A stretch of 64,000 nucleotides of DNA from Actinopolyspora alba (GCF_900112765.1 NZ_FOMZ01000005.1:265371-329370), one strand, 5' to 3'. Shown: positions 8,507-17,239, counted from the stretch's first letter. Made by a program: numbers and translations. Notes: a model not told the origin generated them from the letters alone.

Positions 8507-9061
8507 TCAGCAAACGAACCAGTCGCTGCCCGTCCGATGCGTGACTAGCCCGTCCGCTCGCCGGGTGTGCAGCCGCAGACAGATCGGTCCGGCGGGAACG
8601 CCGGGCACGGCGAACCCACCGCAGTCGTCCAGCTCGCCCCGGCACTCCCCCTGGCCGTGCCGCACGATCACCGCGCCCGCCGGGCTGGGCTGCCCCGCTC
8701 GGCTGAGCACGATGCCGCGGGCGAGGAACATCCCCTGTCGCGCGGGGCGCAGTTCCAGTTCGACGAGTCTGCCCGGTGCGGCGAAGCTCAACGTGCGCAC
8801 CTCGGCAGCGCCGGACGACTCCTCGGCGACATCGGACGACTCCTCGACGGCGCGGCACCGGAGGGCGGAATCGCCGAGCGGTTCCAGCACTCCGACCGAG
8901 TCACGCTCCCGGACCAGGCGCCGCGCGGCACCGTAGGCCGCGCTGATCGCCCGATCGGGGGTGGGATCCGTTCGACGGAACAGCCTGCCCAACGACCGGA
9001 GCTCTTCGGGAATCCCCGTGCTCTCATCGATCCCCGCGCTCCCACCGACCCCCGCGCTCAC
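8507..9061 (-). CDS. Sigma-factor-coupled protein of unknown function, possible anti-sigma or effector
   Basis: 184 residues from a GTG at 9061 that overlaps the sigma factor's stop by four bases (GTGA), implying translational coupling. The N-terminal third is Gly/Ser/acidic and low complexity; residues ~85-184 form beta-rich sequence ending GGFAVPGVPAGPICLRLHTRRADG, which resembles a carboxypeptidase-regulatory or Ig-like fold. There is no zinc anti-sigma motif (HxxxCxxC) and no membrane segment. The genomic coupling is the main evidence for a link to sigma activity. Confidence 0.7.
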   Translation of the reverse strand: MSAGVGGSAGIDESTGIPEELRSLGRLFRRTDPTPDRAISAAYGAARRLVRERDSVGVLEPLGDSALRCRAVEESSDVAEESSGAAEVRTLSFAAPGRLVELELRPARQGMFLARGIVLSRAGQPSPAGAVIVRHGQGECRGELDDCGGFAVPGVPAGPICLRLHTRRADGLVTHRTGSDWFVC

Positions 9062-9651
9062 ACCGCCACCCCTTCCACGGCTTCCGGACTCCCGGACGCG
9101 AGCATCCGCAGGCGCAGCGCTCGCAGGCATCGCTGCTTCTTGGGACCGATGGAACCGCGGGCCATCCCCAGCGCGGTACCGATCTGCTCGTAACTCGCGT
9201 CCGGGGCCACAGCCATGATCCGCAACAGCTGTTGGCAGCGGTGTGACAGCTGCGCGAACGCCTGTGCCATCCGCGCGGCCGACAACGAACGCACCGCGCT
9301 GCTCTCCGGAGTCTCGGTGCCGTCGGCGGTTTCGGCCAGCAGCCCGGCCAGCCCGCTGGGCGATTCCCTGCGTCGTGCCCGCGCCAATCGCATCGACTCG
9401 CGGCGGGCGGTGGTAACCAGCCAAGCGGACACCCCCTCGGAGTCGCGGAGTCGGTGCAGGTTCTCGGCCAGCAGCAGCCAGGTCGCCTGCCACGCGTCCT
9501 CGGCATCGGCCCGGTTGGCCGAGTAGGCGCGAACGGCTCCCCACACCACACCGCTGTTGCGGTCCACCAGCTCGCGCCAGGCGCGTTCGTCACCGACGGC
9601 CAGCCGACTGAGCAACACGGCGGTACCGCAGGATCGCTCCCGTTCCGTCAC
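9058..9651 (-). CDS. ECF-type RNA polymerase sigma factor
   Basis: A 197-residue sigma-70 family protein starting at GTG 9651, with GGAAAGG upstream. Region 2 is visible in WRELVDRNSGVVWGAVRAYS and the following DAEDAWQATWLLLAENLHRL helix. Region 4 is the C-terminal helix-turn-helix (YEQIGTALGMARGSIGPKKQRCLRALR, split here only for description). Regions 1 and 3 are absent, as in ECF factors. The next gene is translationally coupled. Its target promoters are not evident; the long upstream region could contain an autoregulated promoter. Confidence 0.85.
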   Translation of the reverse strand: MTERERSCGTAVLLSRLAVGDERAWRELVDRNSGVVWGAVRAYSANRADAEDAWQATWLLLAENLHRLRDSEGVSAWLVTTARRESMRLARARRRESPSGLAGLLAETADGTETPESSAVRSLSAARMAQAFAQLSHRCQQLLRIMAVAPDASYEQIGTALGMARGSIGPKKQRCLRALRLRMLASGSPEAVEGVAV

Positions 9652-10170
9652 TGGAACACCTTTCCTACTTCGGGATCGGTCCCGACCCGGGAGCCGTGGG
9701 CGTCGAGCGAAGCACACGACTCGGGCCGGTTCGCCGAATAGGAGACGTAACGGCCGCCGCTGGATTCGCGGTGCGGCCGTAAACCCCCGAACGGGGCAAG
9801 AGTTCGAGTAGTACTACGTACCTGCCGCGTAGTCACCGGGAAGCCGCCGGCCCCACCCCGGACCGTTCTCACTCACCGGCGGACGGCATTCGGGAAAAAC
9901 CAACGAGTCACAACGGGCGATCGTTGATTCGTAACACCGCCTAACCGGGTGATAGGCGGCGGTTGCGGATGCCAATTCGCCGATTACCCGGGAGGATGAT
10001 GGTCGAACGCGGGCAGCGAGACACGGGGCGGTGATTCTGATGCAACGGACAGTCCCGAGTGATGCGGGAACGTCCACATTCACCGAGACCGGACGATCGC
10101 CGGTTGGCGCGCTCCGGTTCCCGAAGCACGCCGGGCGTTTCCGCTCCAGACCGCGGGCAGCGGACGGCGG

Positions 10171-10255
10171 CTGACCGAAAGGGCACGGCGAGCGGCCGAG
10201 AGCGCCCGGCGAGATTCCGAGAGTGCGCGGTGAGAGGCCGAGAGTGCACAGCGAG
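10171..10255. repeat. 21-bp degenerate tandem repeat, four units
   Basis: Units at 10171-10192 (22 bp), 10193-10213, 10214-10234 and 10235-10255. The consensus is close to AGGCCGAGAGTGCNCGGCGAG. A period of 21 bases is seven codons or two helical turns. The minus-strand frame would read LGxSPxx heptads, but no start, ribosome site or homologous protein supports translation. Confidence 0.8.
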
Positions 10256-10477
10256 AGTTCGCCGCTCATCCCGCACGGCCCGAACGCCGAGACTTCCGAT
10301 CCGGTTGCCTGCGCCCGACCGGGTCGGTCGGGGCGCCGCATCGGGGCGAACCAATCGTCACGAGAGCGGCAGACAGCCCCGCCCCCGGTGTCGCACTGCC
10401 CCTGTGACACCGGGTCGAGCGGCCACCCACCGGCACGTCGAGGGGCCGTGCCGGCGGGTGGCCGAACAGCCATTCCC

Positions 10478-10544
10478 GCCGCGAGAGCCGTGCCGGAGGT
10501 TCCGCCACCCGTCTCCGGAACGGCGTCGATTTCCCACGAAATCT
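10478..10544 (+). repeat. Partial hairpin-element tail followed by palindrome copy 4
   Basis: 10478-10509 matches only the right arm and tail of the hairpin element (GCGAGAGCCGTGCCGGAGGTTCCGCCAC region). The palindrome CGATTTCCCACGAAATCT follows at 10527-10544. The left half of the hairpin is missing, so this is a decayed or truncated copy. Confidence 0.7.
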
Positions 10545-10602
10545 ACGCGCCCACGGCGTGGCAGCACCGGATCACGGTCACCCCACGCGGCCCGGCTGCC
10601 GT

Positions 10603-10779
10603 CGATTTCTCGCGAAATCGCCGCGCCGCTTCGCCGCGGGCCGCGCTCCGACCACCCTCGCAGTCGGCGCCGCCGCGGGTTCTCCGGTGCGGCTCTCGCG
10701 AGGACGGCCCCGACGTTGTGTAGGTCGCTACCCGATGTCGGGGCACCCGCAGCGAGAGCCGTGCCGGAGGTTCCGCCAC
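10603..10779 (+). repeat. Composite repeat copy B (palindrome copy 5 plus full hairpin module)
   Basis: A consensus palindrome (10603-10620) is followed by CCGCGCC, a spacer and the full hairpin module (10671-10779). The inner stem is GGCCCCGAC with GTCGGGGC, where copy A has one fewer pair, so the two arms changed together. Its end is 38 bases from the 3' end of the leftward MocR gene. Confidence 0.8.
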
Positions 10780-10816
10780 CAGCACCGCCACGCGGCGCAA
10801 CCCCACACTTCCCTCA

Positions 10817-12229
10817 CTAAGTAACCAGGTCGGGCGGATGGGCAGGCCCGATCGAGTCGTCGGCTTCGGCGATCAACTCCACGGCCCGCCGCAGCGTTTC
10901 CTCCGGCAGGCTGTAGGGCAGTCGGAGACGGTCGTCGAACTCCCCTTCCACCGCGAATCTCCCGGAGGAAGCCAGCCGCACGCCTCGTTGTTCGGCGGCC
11001 ACGGCCAGCCGCCCGGCTCGGCGGGAGCCGATGTGGCACCACAGCGAGAGTCCACCGTCCGGAGGGGTGAAGGTCCACTGTGGTCGAAGCTCGCGCAGCG
11101 CCGCCACCAACCGGTCCCGCTGGTGCAGCAGTCTCGTGCGCTGCCGATCCAGCGTGCGATCGGCGTCGTCCAGCAACTCGCTCAGCACGAGCTGCTCGAA
11201 AGCGGGGCTGCCGAGGTCGATCGCGGCACGACCGACGACGATGCGCTGCACGAACTCGTGCGGCGCGCGGATCCAGCCGAGCCGCAGACCTCCCCAGAAC
11301 GACTTGCTCGCCGAGCCCACCGTCACCGTCTGCGAGTCGGCGAAGGCAGCCGCGGGAAGCGGAAGCGGCTCCCCGGAGAGATTGATGTCGACCAGCGTCT
11401 CGTCCACCACCGCGGTCGTGCGGTGACGCCGCAGCGCGTGGCCCAGTCGTTCCCGCTCGACCGAGGTCATCAGCGCACCGGTGGGGTTCTGGAAGTCGGG
11501 AATCAGATACGCCAGCCGCGGCGCCGCCTGTGCCAGGGTCGCCTCCAGCAGTTCCGGATCCCACCCGCCGTCGACCATGGGCACCGGCAGCGGCCGCGCG
11601 TGTACGCCGCGGACGGCTTCCAGCGCGTTCGGGTAGGTGGGGTGTTCCAGCAGCACCCGCTGCCCGGGAGTGAGCACCGTGCGCAGCACGAGGGCGAAGG
11701 CGTGCTGCGCACCGTTGGTGATCAGTATCTGCTCGGGGTCGGTGGGCAGGCCGCGCTCCGCGAAGCGCCGCGCGATCCGTTCCCGCAGCTCCGGCAGGCC
11801 CTGCGTCTGATAGCCGTGCCCGTGGAACCGCGTGGCGAACCGTTCGCTCGCCCGTTCGAACGCCTCGTACACCTCGGGGGACGCTGCGGGAGTGGCTTGC
11901 GCGAAGTTGATGCTCTCGCCGCGTTCCGGCGGGTACCAACCACCCGACTCGGCGGTGCCGCCGGCCGTGGCCGGCAACCCGATCCAGGAGCCCGCTCCCC
12001 GTCTGCTCCGCACGAACCCCTGCTCCCGGAGCCGGTCGAGCGCAGCGGTCACCAGATTGCGACTGGCGCCGAGCCGGTCGGCCAGTTCGCGTTCGGCGGG
12101 TAGTCGCGTACCGGGCGGCAGTTGCCCCTCCAGCACCAGCTGGCGCAGTGCCGAGTACAGCGCGTCGGCACTGGGACGGTCGCCCCGCGACCAGTTGCCC
12201 AACAACCGCGCCAGGGCATTGGCACCCAT
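10817..12229 (-). CDS. MocR-type PLP-dependent transcriptional regulator (YczR-like)
   Basis: A 470-residue fusion of a GntR-type winged helix (residues ~18-85: ALYSALRQLVLEGQLPPGTRLPAERELA) and a class I aminotransferase-like domain. The latter includes ITNGAQHAF, the DFQNPTG loop, VDETLVDI and GSASKSFWGGLRLGW with the PLP lysine. The start at 12229 leaves an inverted repeat (12273-12296) free upstream; an ATG at 12286 would lie inside that repeat. It is divergent from yczE, the arrangement known for YczR regulators that control a membrane YczE protein. Confidence 0.85.
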   Translation of the reverse strand: MGANALARLLGNWSRGDRPSADALYSALRQLVLEGQLPPGTRLPAERELADRLGASRNLVTAALDRLREQGFVRSRRGAGSWIGLPATAGGTAESGGWYPPERGESINFAQATPAASPEVYEAFERASERFATRFHGHGYQTQGLPELRERIARRFAERGLPTDPEQILITNGAQHAFALVLRTVLTPGQRVLLEHPTYPNALEAVRGVHARPLPVPMVDGGWDPELLEATLAQAAPRLAYLIPDFQNPTGALMTSVERERLGHALRRHRTTAVVDETLVDINLSGEPLPLPAAAFADSQTVTVGSASKSFWGGLRLGWIRAPHEFVQRIVVGRAAIDLGSPAFEQLVLSELLDDADRTLDRQRTRLLHQRDRLVAALRELRPQWTFTPPDGGLSLWCHIGSRRAGRLAVAAEQRGVRLASSGRFAVEGEFDDRLRLPYSLPEETLRRAVELIAEADDSIGPAHPPDLVT

Positions 12230-12272
12230 TCTTCCCGTTTCCGAAATCGTCACGGGTACCAATATTCCACGA

Positions 12273-12296
12273 TTGGCCCTGTCCATAACAGGCCAA
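12273..12296. promoter_or_regulatory. Inverted repeat between mocR and yczE, probable operator
   Basis: TTGGCCCTGTCC and ATAACAGGCCAA form near-perfect arms (one extra base) around the centre of the divergent intergenic region. MocR regulators usually bind repeats in such regions, so autoregulation plus yczE control is inferred. Confidence 0.55.
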
Positions 12297-12315
12297 AACC
12301 GAATATCAATCGGAT

Positions 12316-12957
12316 ATGCCCCGAAGAACCGCAACAGTGGACCTCGAACCGATACCGGTGACACACCGCCCCGGCACCCGACTGCTACGGCTGTTCACCG
12401 GACTCGCCTGCTACGGCACGAGCATGGCGATGATGGTGCGCGCGGAACTCGGACTCGCGCCGTGGGACGTGCTGCACGACGGCCTGGTGGAACGCACCGG
12501 CCTGGGCTTCGGCACCGTGACCGCGATCACCGGTGCTCTGGTGCTGCTGTGCTGGATACCGCTGCGCCAGCGGCCCGGCATCGGCACCGTCGCGAACGTG
12601 TTCATGGTGGCGCTCTCGGTGAGCATCGCGCTGCACCTCATCCCACCGGTCGAGAACCTGTCGCTCCGGGTGGCACTGCTACTCGGTGGCGTGCTGTGCA
12701 ACGGTGTCGCCACCGCGGTCTACGTCGGAGCCCGGCTCGGGCCGGGACCCCGCGACGGGCTGATGACCGGCCTGCACGGCAGGACGGGGCTGTCGCTGCG
12801 CGCCGTCCGCACCTGCGTCGAGCTGTCGGTACTGCTGACGGGCTGGCTGCTGGGCGGCTCGGTGGGGCTCGGAACGGCGCTCTACGCGCTGGCGATCGGC
12901 CCGACGGCGCAACTCGCGATGCCCGTTGTGGCGGTGCGGACCCCGAACGCAGGATAA
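12316..12957 (+). CDS. yczE: YczE/YyaS/YitT-type integral membrane protein
   Basis: A 213-residue protein with about five hydrophobic segments beginning RLFTGLACYGTSMAMMVRAELGLAPWDVLHDGL. The LGLAPWDVLHDGL segment is the family signature and is repeated in degenerate form as LGPGPRDGLMTGL at residues ~138-150, indicating an internal duplication. No strong ribosome site precedes the ATG, so a GTG at 12337 or leaderless translation is possible. Its function is unclear; in Bacillus yczE affects lipopeptide/antibiotic production. It is followed after seven bases by the phosphatase-like gene. Confidence 0.8.
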   Translation: MPRRTATVDLEPIPVTHRPGTRLLRLFTGLACYGTSMAMMVRAELGLAPWDVLHDGLVERTGLGFGTVTAITGALVLLCWIPLRQRPGIGTVANVFMVALSVSIALHLIPPVENLSLRVALLLGGVLCNGVATAVYVGARLGPGPRDGLMTGLHGRTGLSLRAVRTCVELSVLLTGWLLGGSVGLGTALYALAIGPTAQLAMPVVAVRTPNAG

Positions 12958-12964
12958 TCCGGAC

Positions 12965-13819
12965 ATGCCCACTGTCGAGGTAGCCGAACAGGCGGGAACC
13001 GAACCCAGCGAGGACGTGGTGCTCACCCTGCCGAACGCGGTGGCGGTGCTGGACGGCGCCACCTCGCTGCGCCCCACCGAGCACACCGGCGGCTGGTACG
13101 CCGCCGAGCTGGCCACGGCGCTGCGCCACCGCCTCGACCCGACCCCCGTCCCCGATTCGGGCTCCCACCCCGATTCCGGAGCCGCCCCGGACCTGGCCGA
13201 CTCGCTGGCGTCGGCGATCGACGAGGTGAGCACGGCCCACGGGCTGCGCCCGGGGAACTCCCCCTCCACCACGGTGTCGATCCTGCGGTGGGACGAGCGA
13301 ACCGTGGAGGCGCTCGTGCTGGCCGACAGCCCGGTCGTGGTGTTCACCGCTTCGGGGACCGACGCGGTGACCGACGACCGGCTGCACGCCCTGCGCACCA
13401 CTGGCGAGGGCGACTACCGGCAGCGGCTGCGCGGGGGCGGCGGCTTCGACGAGCGGCACCACGACGAGCTGCGCGCCGCGGTGGACGCGACCGGCCGCTG
13501 GCGCAACGTCGAGGGCGGCTTCTGGGTGGCCGAGGCCGACCCGTCCGCCGCGCACCGTGCGATCCGGCGGAGTTGGCCCAGGTCGGAGGTCCGCTCGGCG
13601 CTGCTGGCCAGCGACGGCGTCTCCTGCGGTGTCGAGCAGTACGACAGCTACCGCGACTGGCGGGAACTGCTCGCGCACGCCCGCGCGGAATCGGCGTGGG
13701 CGGTGCTGGAGCGAGTCCGTGCGGCCGAACACGCCGATCCGGACGGCAGTCGTTGGCCACGCCCCAAGCGACACGACGACCAGGCACTCGCCGTCGTGGA
13801 CTTCACGTCGGACGATTGA
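12965..13819 (+). CDS. PP2C-like phosphatase-fold protein
   Basis: A 284-residue protein. VAVLDGATSL near residue 28 and HDDQALAVVDF near the C-terminus resemble the metal-binding Asp motifs at the two ends of the PPM/PP2C fold, and SPSTTVSIL and LLASDGVS (residue ~215) match further conserved strands. Some usual PP2C motifs (for example DGhGG) are simplified, so activity is not assured. It starts seven bases after yczE and may be co-transcribed. Confidence 0.65.
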   Translation: MPTVEVAEQAGTEPSEDVVLTLPNAVAVLDGATSLRPTEHTGGWYAAELATALRHRLDPTPVPDSGSHPDSGAAPDLADSLASAIDEVSTAHGLRPGNSPSTTVSILRWDERTVEALVLADSPVVVFTASGTDAVTDDRLHALRTTGEGDYRQRLRGGGGFDERHHDELRAAVDATGRWRNVEGGFWVAEADPSAAHRAIRRSWPRSEVRSALLASDGVSCGVEQYDSYRDWRELLAHARAESAWAVLERVRAAEHADPDGSRWPRPKRHDDQALAVVDFTSDD

Positions 13820-13856
13820 GAGCACTCGACCGCTCGTTCCCGCGGAGGTGTCCGGC

Positions 13857-14885
13857 ATGGTGCTGGCGAACAGCGTCATCTACGTGAACGGCAGATCGCG
13901 GCAGCGCTGCGGGACGATCGAGCAAACGCTGCACGAACTGCGGTGCGGCTCCGACTCCGACCACACTTTCGGATGGATCGATCTGTCCGAACCGGACGGG
14001 GACGAGCTGACGAGACTGGGAACCGAGTTCGAACTGCACCACCTGGCGCTGGAGGACGCCACGGTCGCGCACCAGCGGCCGAAGCTCGACCGCTACGGCG
14101 AGACGCTGTTCATGGTGCTGCGTTCCGCGCTGTACGAGGAAGCGACCGAGAACGTGGCGCTCGGCGAGGTGCACGCGTTCATCGGCTCGGACTTCGTCAT
14201 CACCTCGCGGCAGAGCGACCGACCCGACCTCGACGCGGTGCGAGAACGACTGGAGAACCAGCCTGAGCTGCTGGCGCACGGCCCGCCCGCCGTGCTCTAC
14301 GCCCTCGTGGACCGGGTGGTGGACGACTTCCTGCCGGTCGAGCGCGGGGTGCAGAACGACCTGGACGAGATCGAGACCGAGGTGTTCGGCGGCGAGTCCA
14401 CAGTGTCCAAACGGATCTACCGGCTCTCCCGCGAGGTGATCGAGTTCCAGCGGGCGACCGGCCCGCTCATGGAAGTGCTGGACGGCATGGAGCAGACGTT
14501 CCACGAGTTGCGCGACGGCGTGGAGCTGAACCGCCACCTGCGGGACGTCCGGGACCACGCGGCGGACGTGGCGGAGCGCGTCGAGTCGCACCGGCAACTG
14601 CTGGCGAACATCCTGCTGGTGAACTCCTCGCTGCACTCGCAACGCCAGAACGAGCAGGCCACCAGGCTCACCGAGACGAGCCTGCGGCAGAACGAGCAAG
14701 TGAAGCGCATCTCCTCCTGGGCGGCGATCCTGTTCACTCCCACGCTGGTGGGGACGGTCTACGGCATGAACTTCACGCACATGCCGGAGCTGGACTGGCC
14801 GTCGGGATACCCGCTGTCGCTGCTGCTGATGCTGCTGGTCGCGGTGACGCTGTACGCGGTGTTCCGGAGACGTGACTGGTTGTGA
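13857..14885 (+). CDS. corA: CorA-type magnesium/divalent cation transporter
   Basis: 342 residues with a strong ribosome site (GGAGG) before the ATG. An acidic cytoplasmic N-terminal domain is followed by a long helical region (residues ~180-270) and two C-terminal transmembrane helices. The pore loop signature YGMNF sits between them (GTVYGMNFTHMPELDW). CorA proteins are pentameric Mg2+/Co2+ channels; the presence of GMN indicates a functional pore. The C-terminus ends RRRDWL, typical of the basic cytoplasmic tail. Confidence 0.9.
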   Translation: MVLANSVIYVNGRSRQRCGTIEQTLHELRCGSDSDHTFGWIDLSEPDGDELTRLGTEFELHHLALEDATVAHQRPKLDRYGETLFMVLRSALYEEATENVALGEVHAFIGSDFVITSRQSDRPDLDAVRERLENQPELLAHGPPAVLYALVDRVVDDFLPVERGVQNDLDEIETEVFGGESTVSKRIYRLSREVIEFQRATGPLMEVLDGMEQTFHELRDGVELNRHLRDVRDHAADVAERVESHRQLLANILLVNSSLHSQRQNEQATRLTETSLRQNEQVKRISSWAAILFTPTLVGTVYGMNFTHMPELDWPSGYPLSLLLMLLVAVTLYAVFRRRDWL

Positions 14886-15284
14886 CCAACGGAATCCACT
14901 CCAAAAAAGATCTCTTCCCCTAGAGACATCCGCGGCACTGTTTAGTAACCTGGGCGACGTCCACCTGACCCCCAGGGGTGGACTTGGCGCCCCCGCACTC
15001 CCGGTGACCCCCAGGCCGGTTGAGAGCGGGGGCGCACCTTTCGGTCGTGTGTCACCTTTCCGGCTGACTCGTGCCGCGAGCTCCCGATTCGCCGAGTGCG
15101 GCCGGGCGACTCGTGCGATGCTCCGATTCGAGGGGCCGCCACGCATCGGGGACAGGGGCGAACAGTGGTGCGGCCGCCCGCACCGGCACCCGCTCACTGC
15201 TCCGTTCGGGTGAAAAAGCGGAACCAAACCCGAGAGCTAATCGTCAGTAATAAAAGCCGGAGGTTTTTCACACGGAGGCACGCC
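14886..15284. other. 399-bp intergenic region without a supported gene
   Basis: It contains an A-rich run and a TAGAGACATC-like segment just after corA and a TAATAA stretch near 15246, which could be part of a promoter for the small downstream gene. No gene, RNA or repeat was recognised. Confidence 0.6.
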
Positions 15285-15512
15285 ATGAACCTGCACGCCC
15301 GCATCGAACTGTACGGCGGCCCTGAGGACGGCCGCGAGATCACGCTTCCCGTCAGCGGCGAGGGTGAGCCGCTGTCCCCACTCCCCGTACCGCGTGCCTC
15401 GGAGGAGAACGAAGGCGTCGCCTGGTACGAGCGGGACCAGCACATGGGGCGGGGATTCTGGGTCTACAAGTACGCCGACTCGCAGTCGGCGGAGTACCCC
15501 CGGGCGGGCTGA
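15285..15512 (+). CDS. Small hypothetical protein (75 aa)
   Basis: It starts at an ATG with GGAGG nine bases upstream. The sequence begins MNLHARIELYGGPEDG and has a Trp/Tyr-rich middle (VAWYERDQHMGRGFWVYKY). It looks like a compact beta-strand protein. The YGGPxDG opening resembles small proteins found in actinomycetes and phages, but no function is known. Confidence 0.7.
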   Translation: MNLHARIELYGGPEDGREITLPVSGEGEPLSPLPVPRASEENEGVAWYERDQHMGRGFWVYKYADSQSAEYPRAG

Positions 15513-15710
15513 CCGCGCTCCGCCGAGCCGGGCGCCGGGAACGCTCGCCGCGGGAACCACCCGCCCGCGAGCCGGAGGCCACGACGTGGCGCCGCGTCGG
15601 ACAACGGCGTCGGACAGCGGTGTCGGGTGGCGGTGGCACGAGCGTTCACCCGTAGTCCACCCGCCGCTCACAGTCCTGATCACCGGCGGACACGGCCGCA
15701 CCGCACGGTT

Positions 15711-15730
15711 GTTCGGAAACATTTCCGAAC
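15711..15730. promoter_or_regulatory. Perfect 9-bp-arm palindrome upstream of the phytase gene
   Basis: GTTCGGAAACATTTCCGAAC: nine-base arms around CA, ending 13 bases before the GTG start and just upstream of its GGAG ribosome site. This location suits an operator that blocks transcription or translation initiation. It does not match the direct-repeat PHO box. Confidence 0.6.
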
Positions 15731-15743
15731 GTAGGAGCATTCC

Positions 15744-17129
15744 GTGCTCGGAACCAGCGCTCGCCGCTCCCTCGCGACCCTGACCGCCGCTTTCGCAGTG
15801 ATCGGCGCTGCCGCGCCCGCCCAGGCGTCGCACGACGACTCCACCGAGCCGCTCACGCTCGAACCCGAGGGCGAGACCCCGACCCTGTTCGACGACGCGA
15901 CCGGCGGCAACGCCAACGCGGACGATCCGGCCATCTGGCGCGACCCGGCCGCCCCCGAACGCAGCCTCGTCATCGCCACCGCCAAGGAGGGCGGGCTGCG
16001 GGTGTACGACCTCGACGCCCGTCCGGTGCAGTCGATCCCCGCGCCGGAACCGCCCACGCCGGACGACGCGCCGGGCAGGTTCAACAATGTGGACATCGTT
16101 ACCGACTCGGGGCTCTCGCGCGGCGACGAGTCACCCGATGAGGACTACGCCGTGGTCAGCGACCGCGGCCGGGACCGCCTGCGCGTGTACCGCATCGACC
16201 CCGACGCGCGGCGGGGACCACTCGTCGACGTCACGGCCTCCGGTGTCGAACCGATCTTCGCGGCCGACCAGGCGGAGATCAACGAGGAGCGCACCGCCTA
16301 CGGACTGACCACCTGGACCGACGAGCGCAGTGGCCGTTCCTACGCGCTGGTCAGCGGGAGCGGACGCACCGAGATCGCACTGCTGGAACTGACCCTCAGT
16401 CCAGAGGGGACGGTTGGCTACCGGGAGGTCCGTTCCGTGCGGCTGCCCTCGACCTTCCGGCTGCCGGACGGCGCCTCGTGGTCGCCGTGCGGTGACCCAG
16501 GGGAACTGCCGCAGGTGGAGGGCATGGTCGTGGACCCGGCCGACGGAACGCTCTACGCGGGCCAGGAAACGGTCGGGCTGTGGCGCATGCGCGCCGACCT
16601 GCGGGGCGCTCCGAGGCTGATCGACAGGGTGCGCGGCTTCGGGGTTCCGGCCACCTACGATCCCGCCACCGACGAGTGCGTCGCCGGGGAGGACCCCGGA
16701 TTCGGCGGCGAGCACCTGACCGCCGACGTGGAGGGGCTGGCGCTGCTCGGTGGGGCTCACGGGAGCGGCTACGTGATCGCCTCCAGCCAGGGCGACAGCA
16801 CCTTCCGGCTGTACGAGCGGGGCGACGCCGGTCACGGGTTCCCCGGCCGTGGGGTCCCAAGTGGTGGATTCCCCGGTCCTGGATTCCCCGGTCGTGCGGA
16901 GTACGAGGGCGCGTTCCGGGTCGTCGCCTCCGGTTCGGTCGACGGGTCCGAGGACTGCGACGGAGTCGCCGTGTTCGACGCCCCGCTCGGTGAGCGGTAC
17001 GAGGACGGGCTGCTGGTGGTGCAGGACGGCCACGACTCGCCCGGTGACGGCGATCGCGAGGCCACCAACCTCAAGTTCGTCGACCTCGGCGAACTCACCG
17101 AGGGACTCGACGACCGGTTCGACGACTGA
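15744..17129 (+). CDS. Secreted beta-propeller phytase
   Basis: A 461-residue protein from a GTG start (GGAG upstream). An Arg-containing N-terminus and hydrophobic core (SLATLTAAFAVIGAAAPAQA) form a signal peptide likely cut after AQA. The body matches beta-propeller phytase: NADDPAIW at residue ~54, TAKEGGLRVYDLDG-like blades, a FNNVDIV strand, the SDRGRDRLRVY block, and the C-terminal DGVAVFDAP and TNLKFVDLGEL segments. It would release phosphate from phytate using Ca2+ outside the cell. A Gly/Pro/Phe-rich insertion at residues ~365-385 is unusual. Confidence 0.9.
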   Translation: MLGTSARRSLATLTAAFAVIGAAAPAQASHDDSTEPLTLEPEGETPTLFDDATGGNANADDPAIWRDPAAPERSLVIATAKEGGLRVYDLDARPVQSIPAPEPPTPDDAPGRFNNVDIVTDSGLSRGDESPDEDYAVVSDRGRDRLRVYRIDPDARRGPLVDVTASGVEPIFAADQAEINEERTAYGLTTWTDERSGRSYALVSGSGRTEIALLELTLSPEGTVGYREVRSVRLPSTFRLPDGASWSPCGDPGELPQVEGMVVDPADGTLYAGQETVGLWRMRADLRGAPRLIDRVRGFGVPATYDPATDECVAGEDPGFGGEHLTADVEGLALLGGAHGSGYVIASSQGDSTFRLYERGDAGHGFPGRGVPSGGFPGPGFPGRAEYEGAFRVVASGSVDGSEDCDGVAVFDAPLGERYEDGLLVVQDGHDSPGDGDREATNLKFVDLGELTEGLDDRFDD

Positions 17130-17239
17130 CCGGGGTTCTACGGTCGGGTCGTCGGGACACTCGCTCGGCGGCCCCGTCCGCGCTCGCTCCGGATCACGGC
17201 CTCGGGCGGTAACGGTCGCGGTTCACCGGTGGGCCGTCG

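Larger units (their letters stand above)
9652..10816. other. Gene-poor 1.2-kb region holding several repeat families
   Basis: No convincing protein gene is seen here; open frames on both strands are high-GC artefacts and are dominated by translated repeats. It contains the sigma-gene upstream region, a 21-bp tandem array (10171-10255), two 18-bp palindromes, one partial and one complete copy of the hairpin element, and then the 3' end of the MocR gene. The concentration of repeats suggests an insertion-tolerant site. Confidence 0.7.

Noticed and set aside
10171..10255. CRISPR-like array
   Set aside because: Units are contiguous 21-bp tandem repeats without spacers and no cas genes are present.
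9814..10473. Leftward 219-codon frame with LGxSP heptads
   Set aside because: The heptads are the 21-bp DNA repeat; there is no start site or family match.
10059..10820. Long plus-strand open frame of 253 codons upstream of the MocR gene
   Set aside because: It consists of translated repeats and Arg/Pro-rich sequence with no ribosome site or homology.
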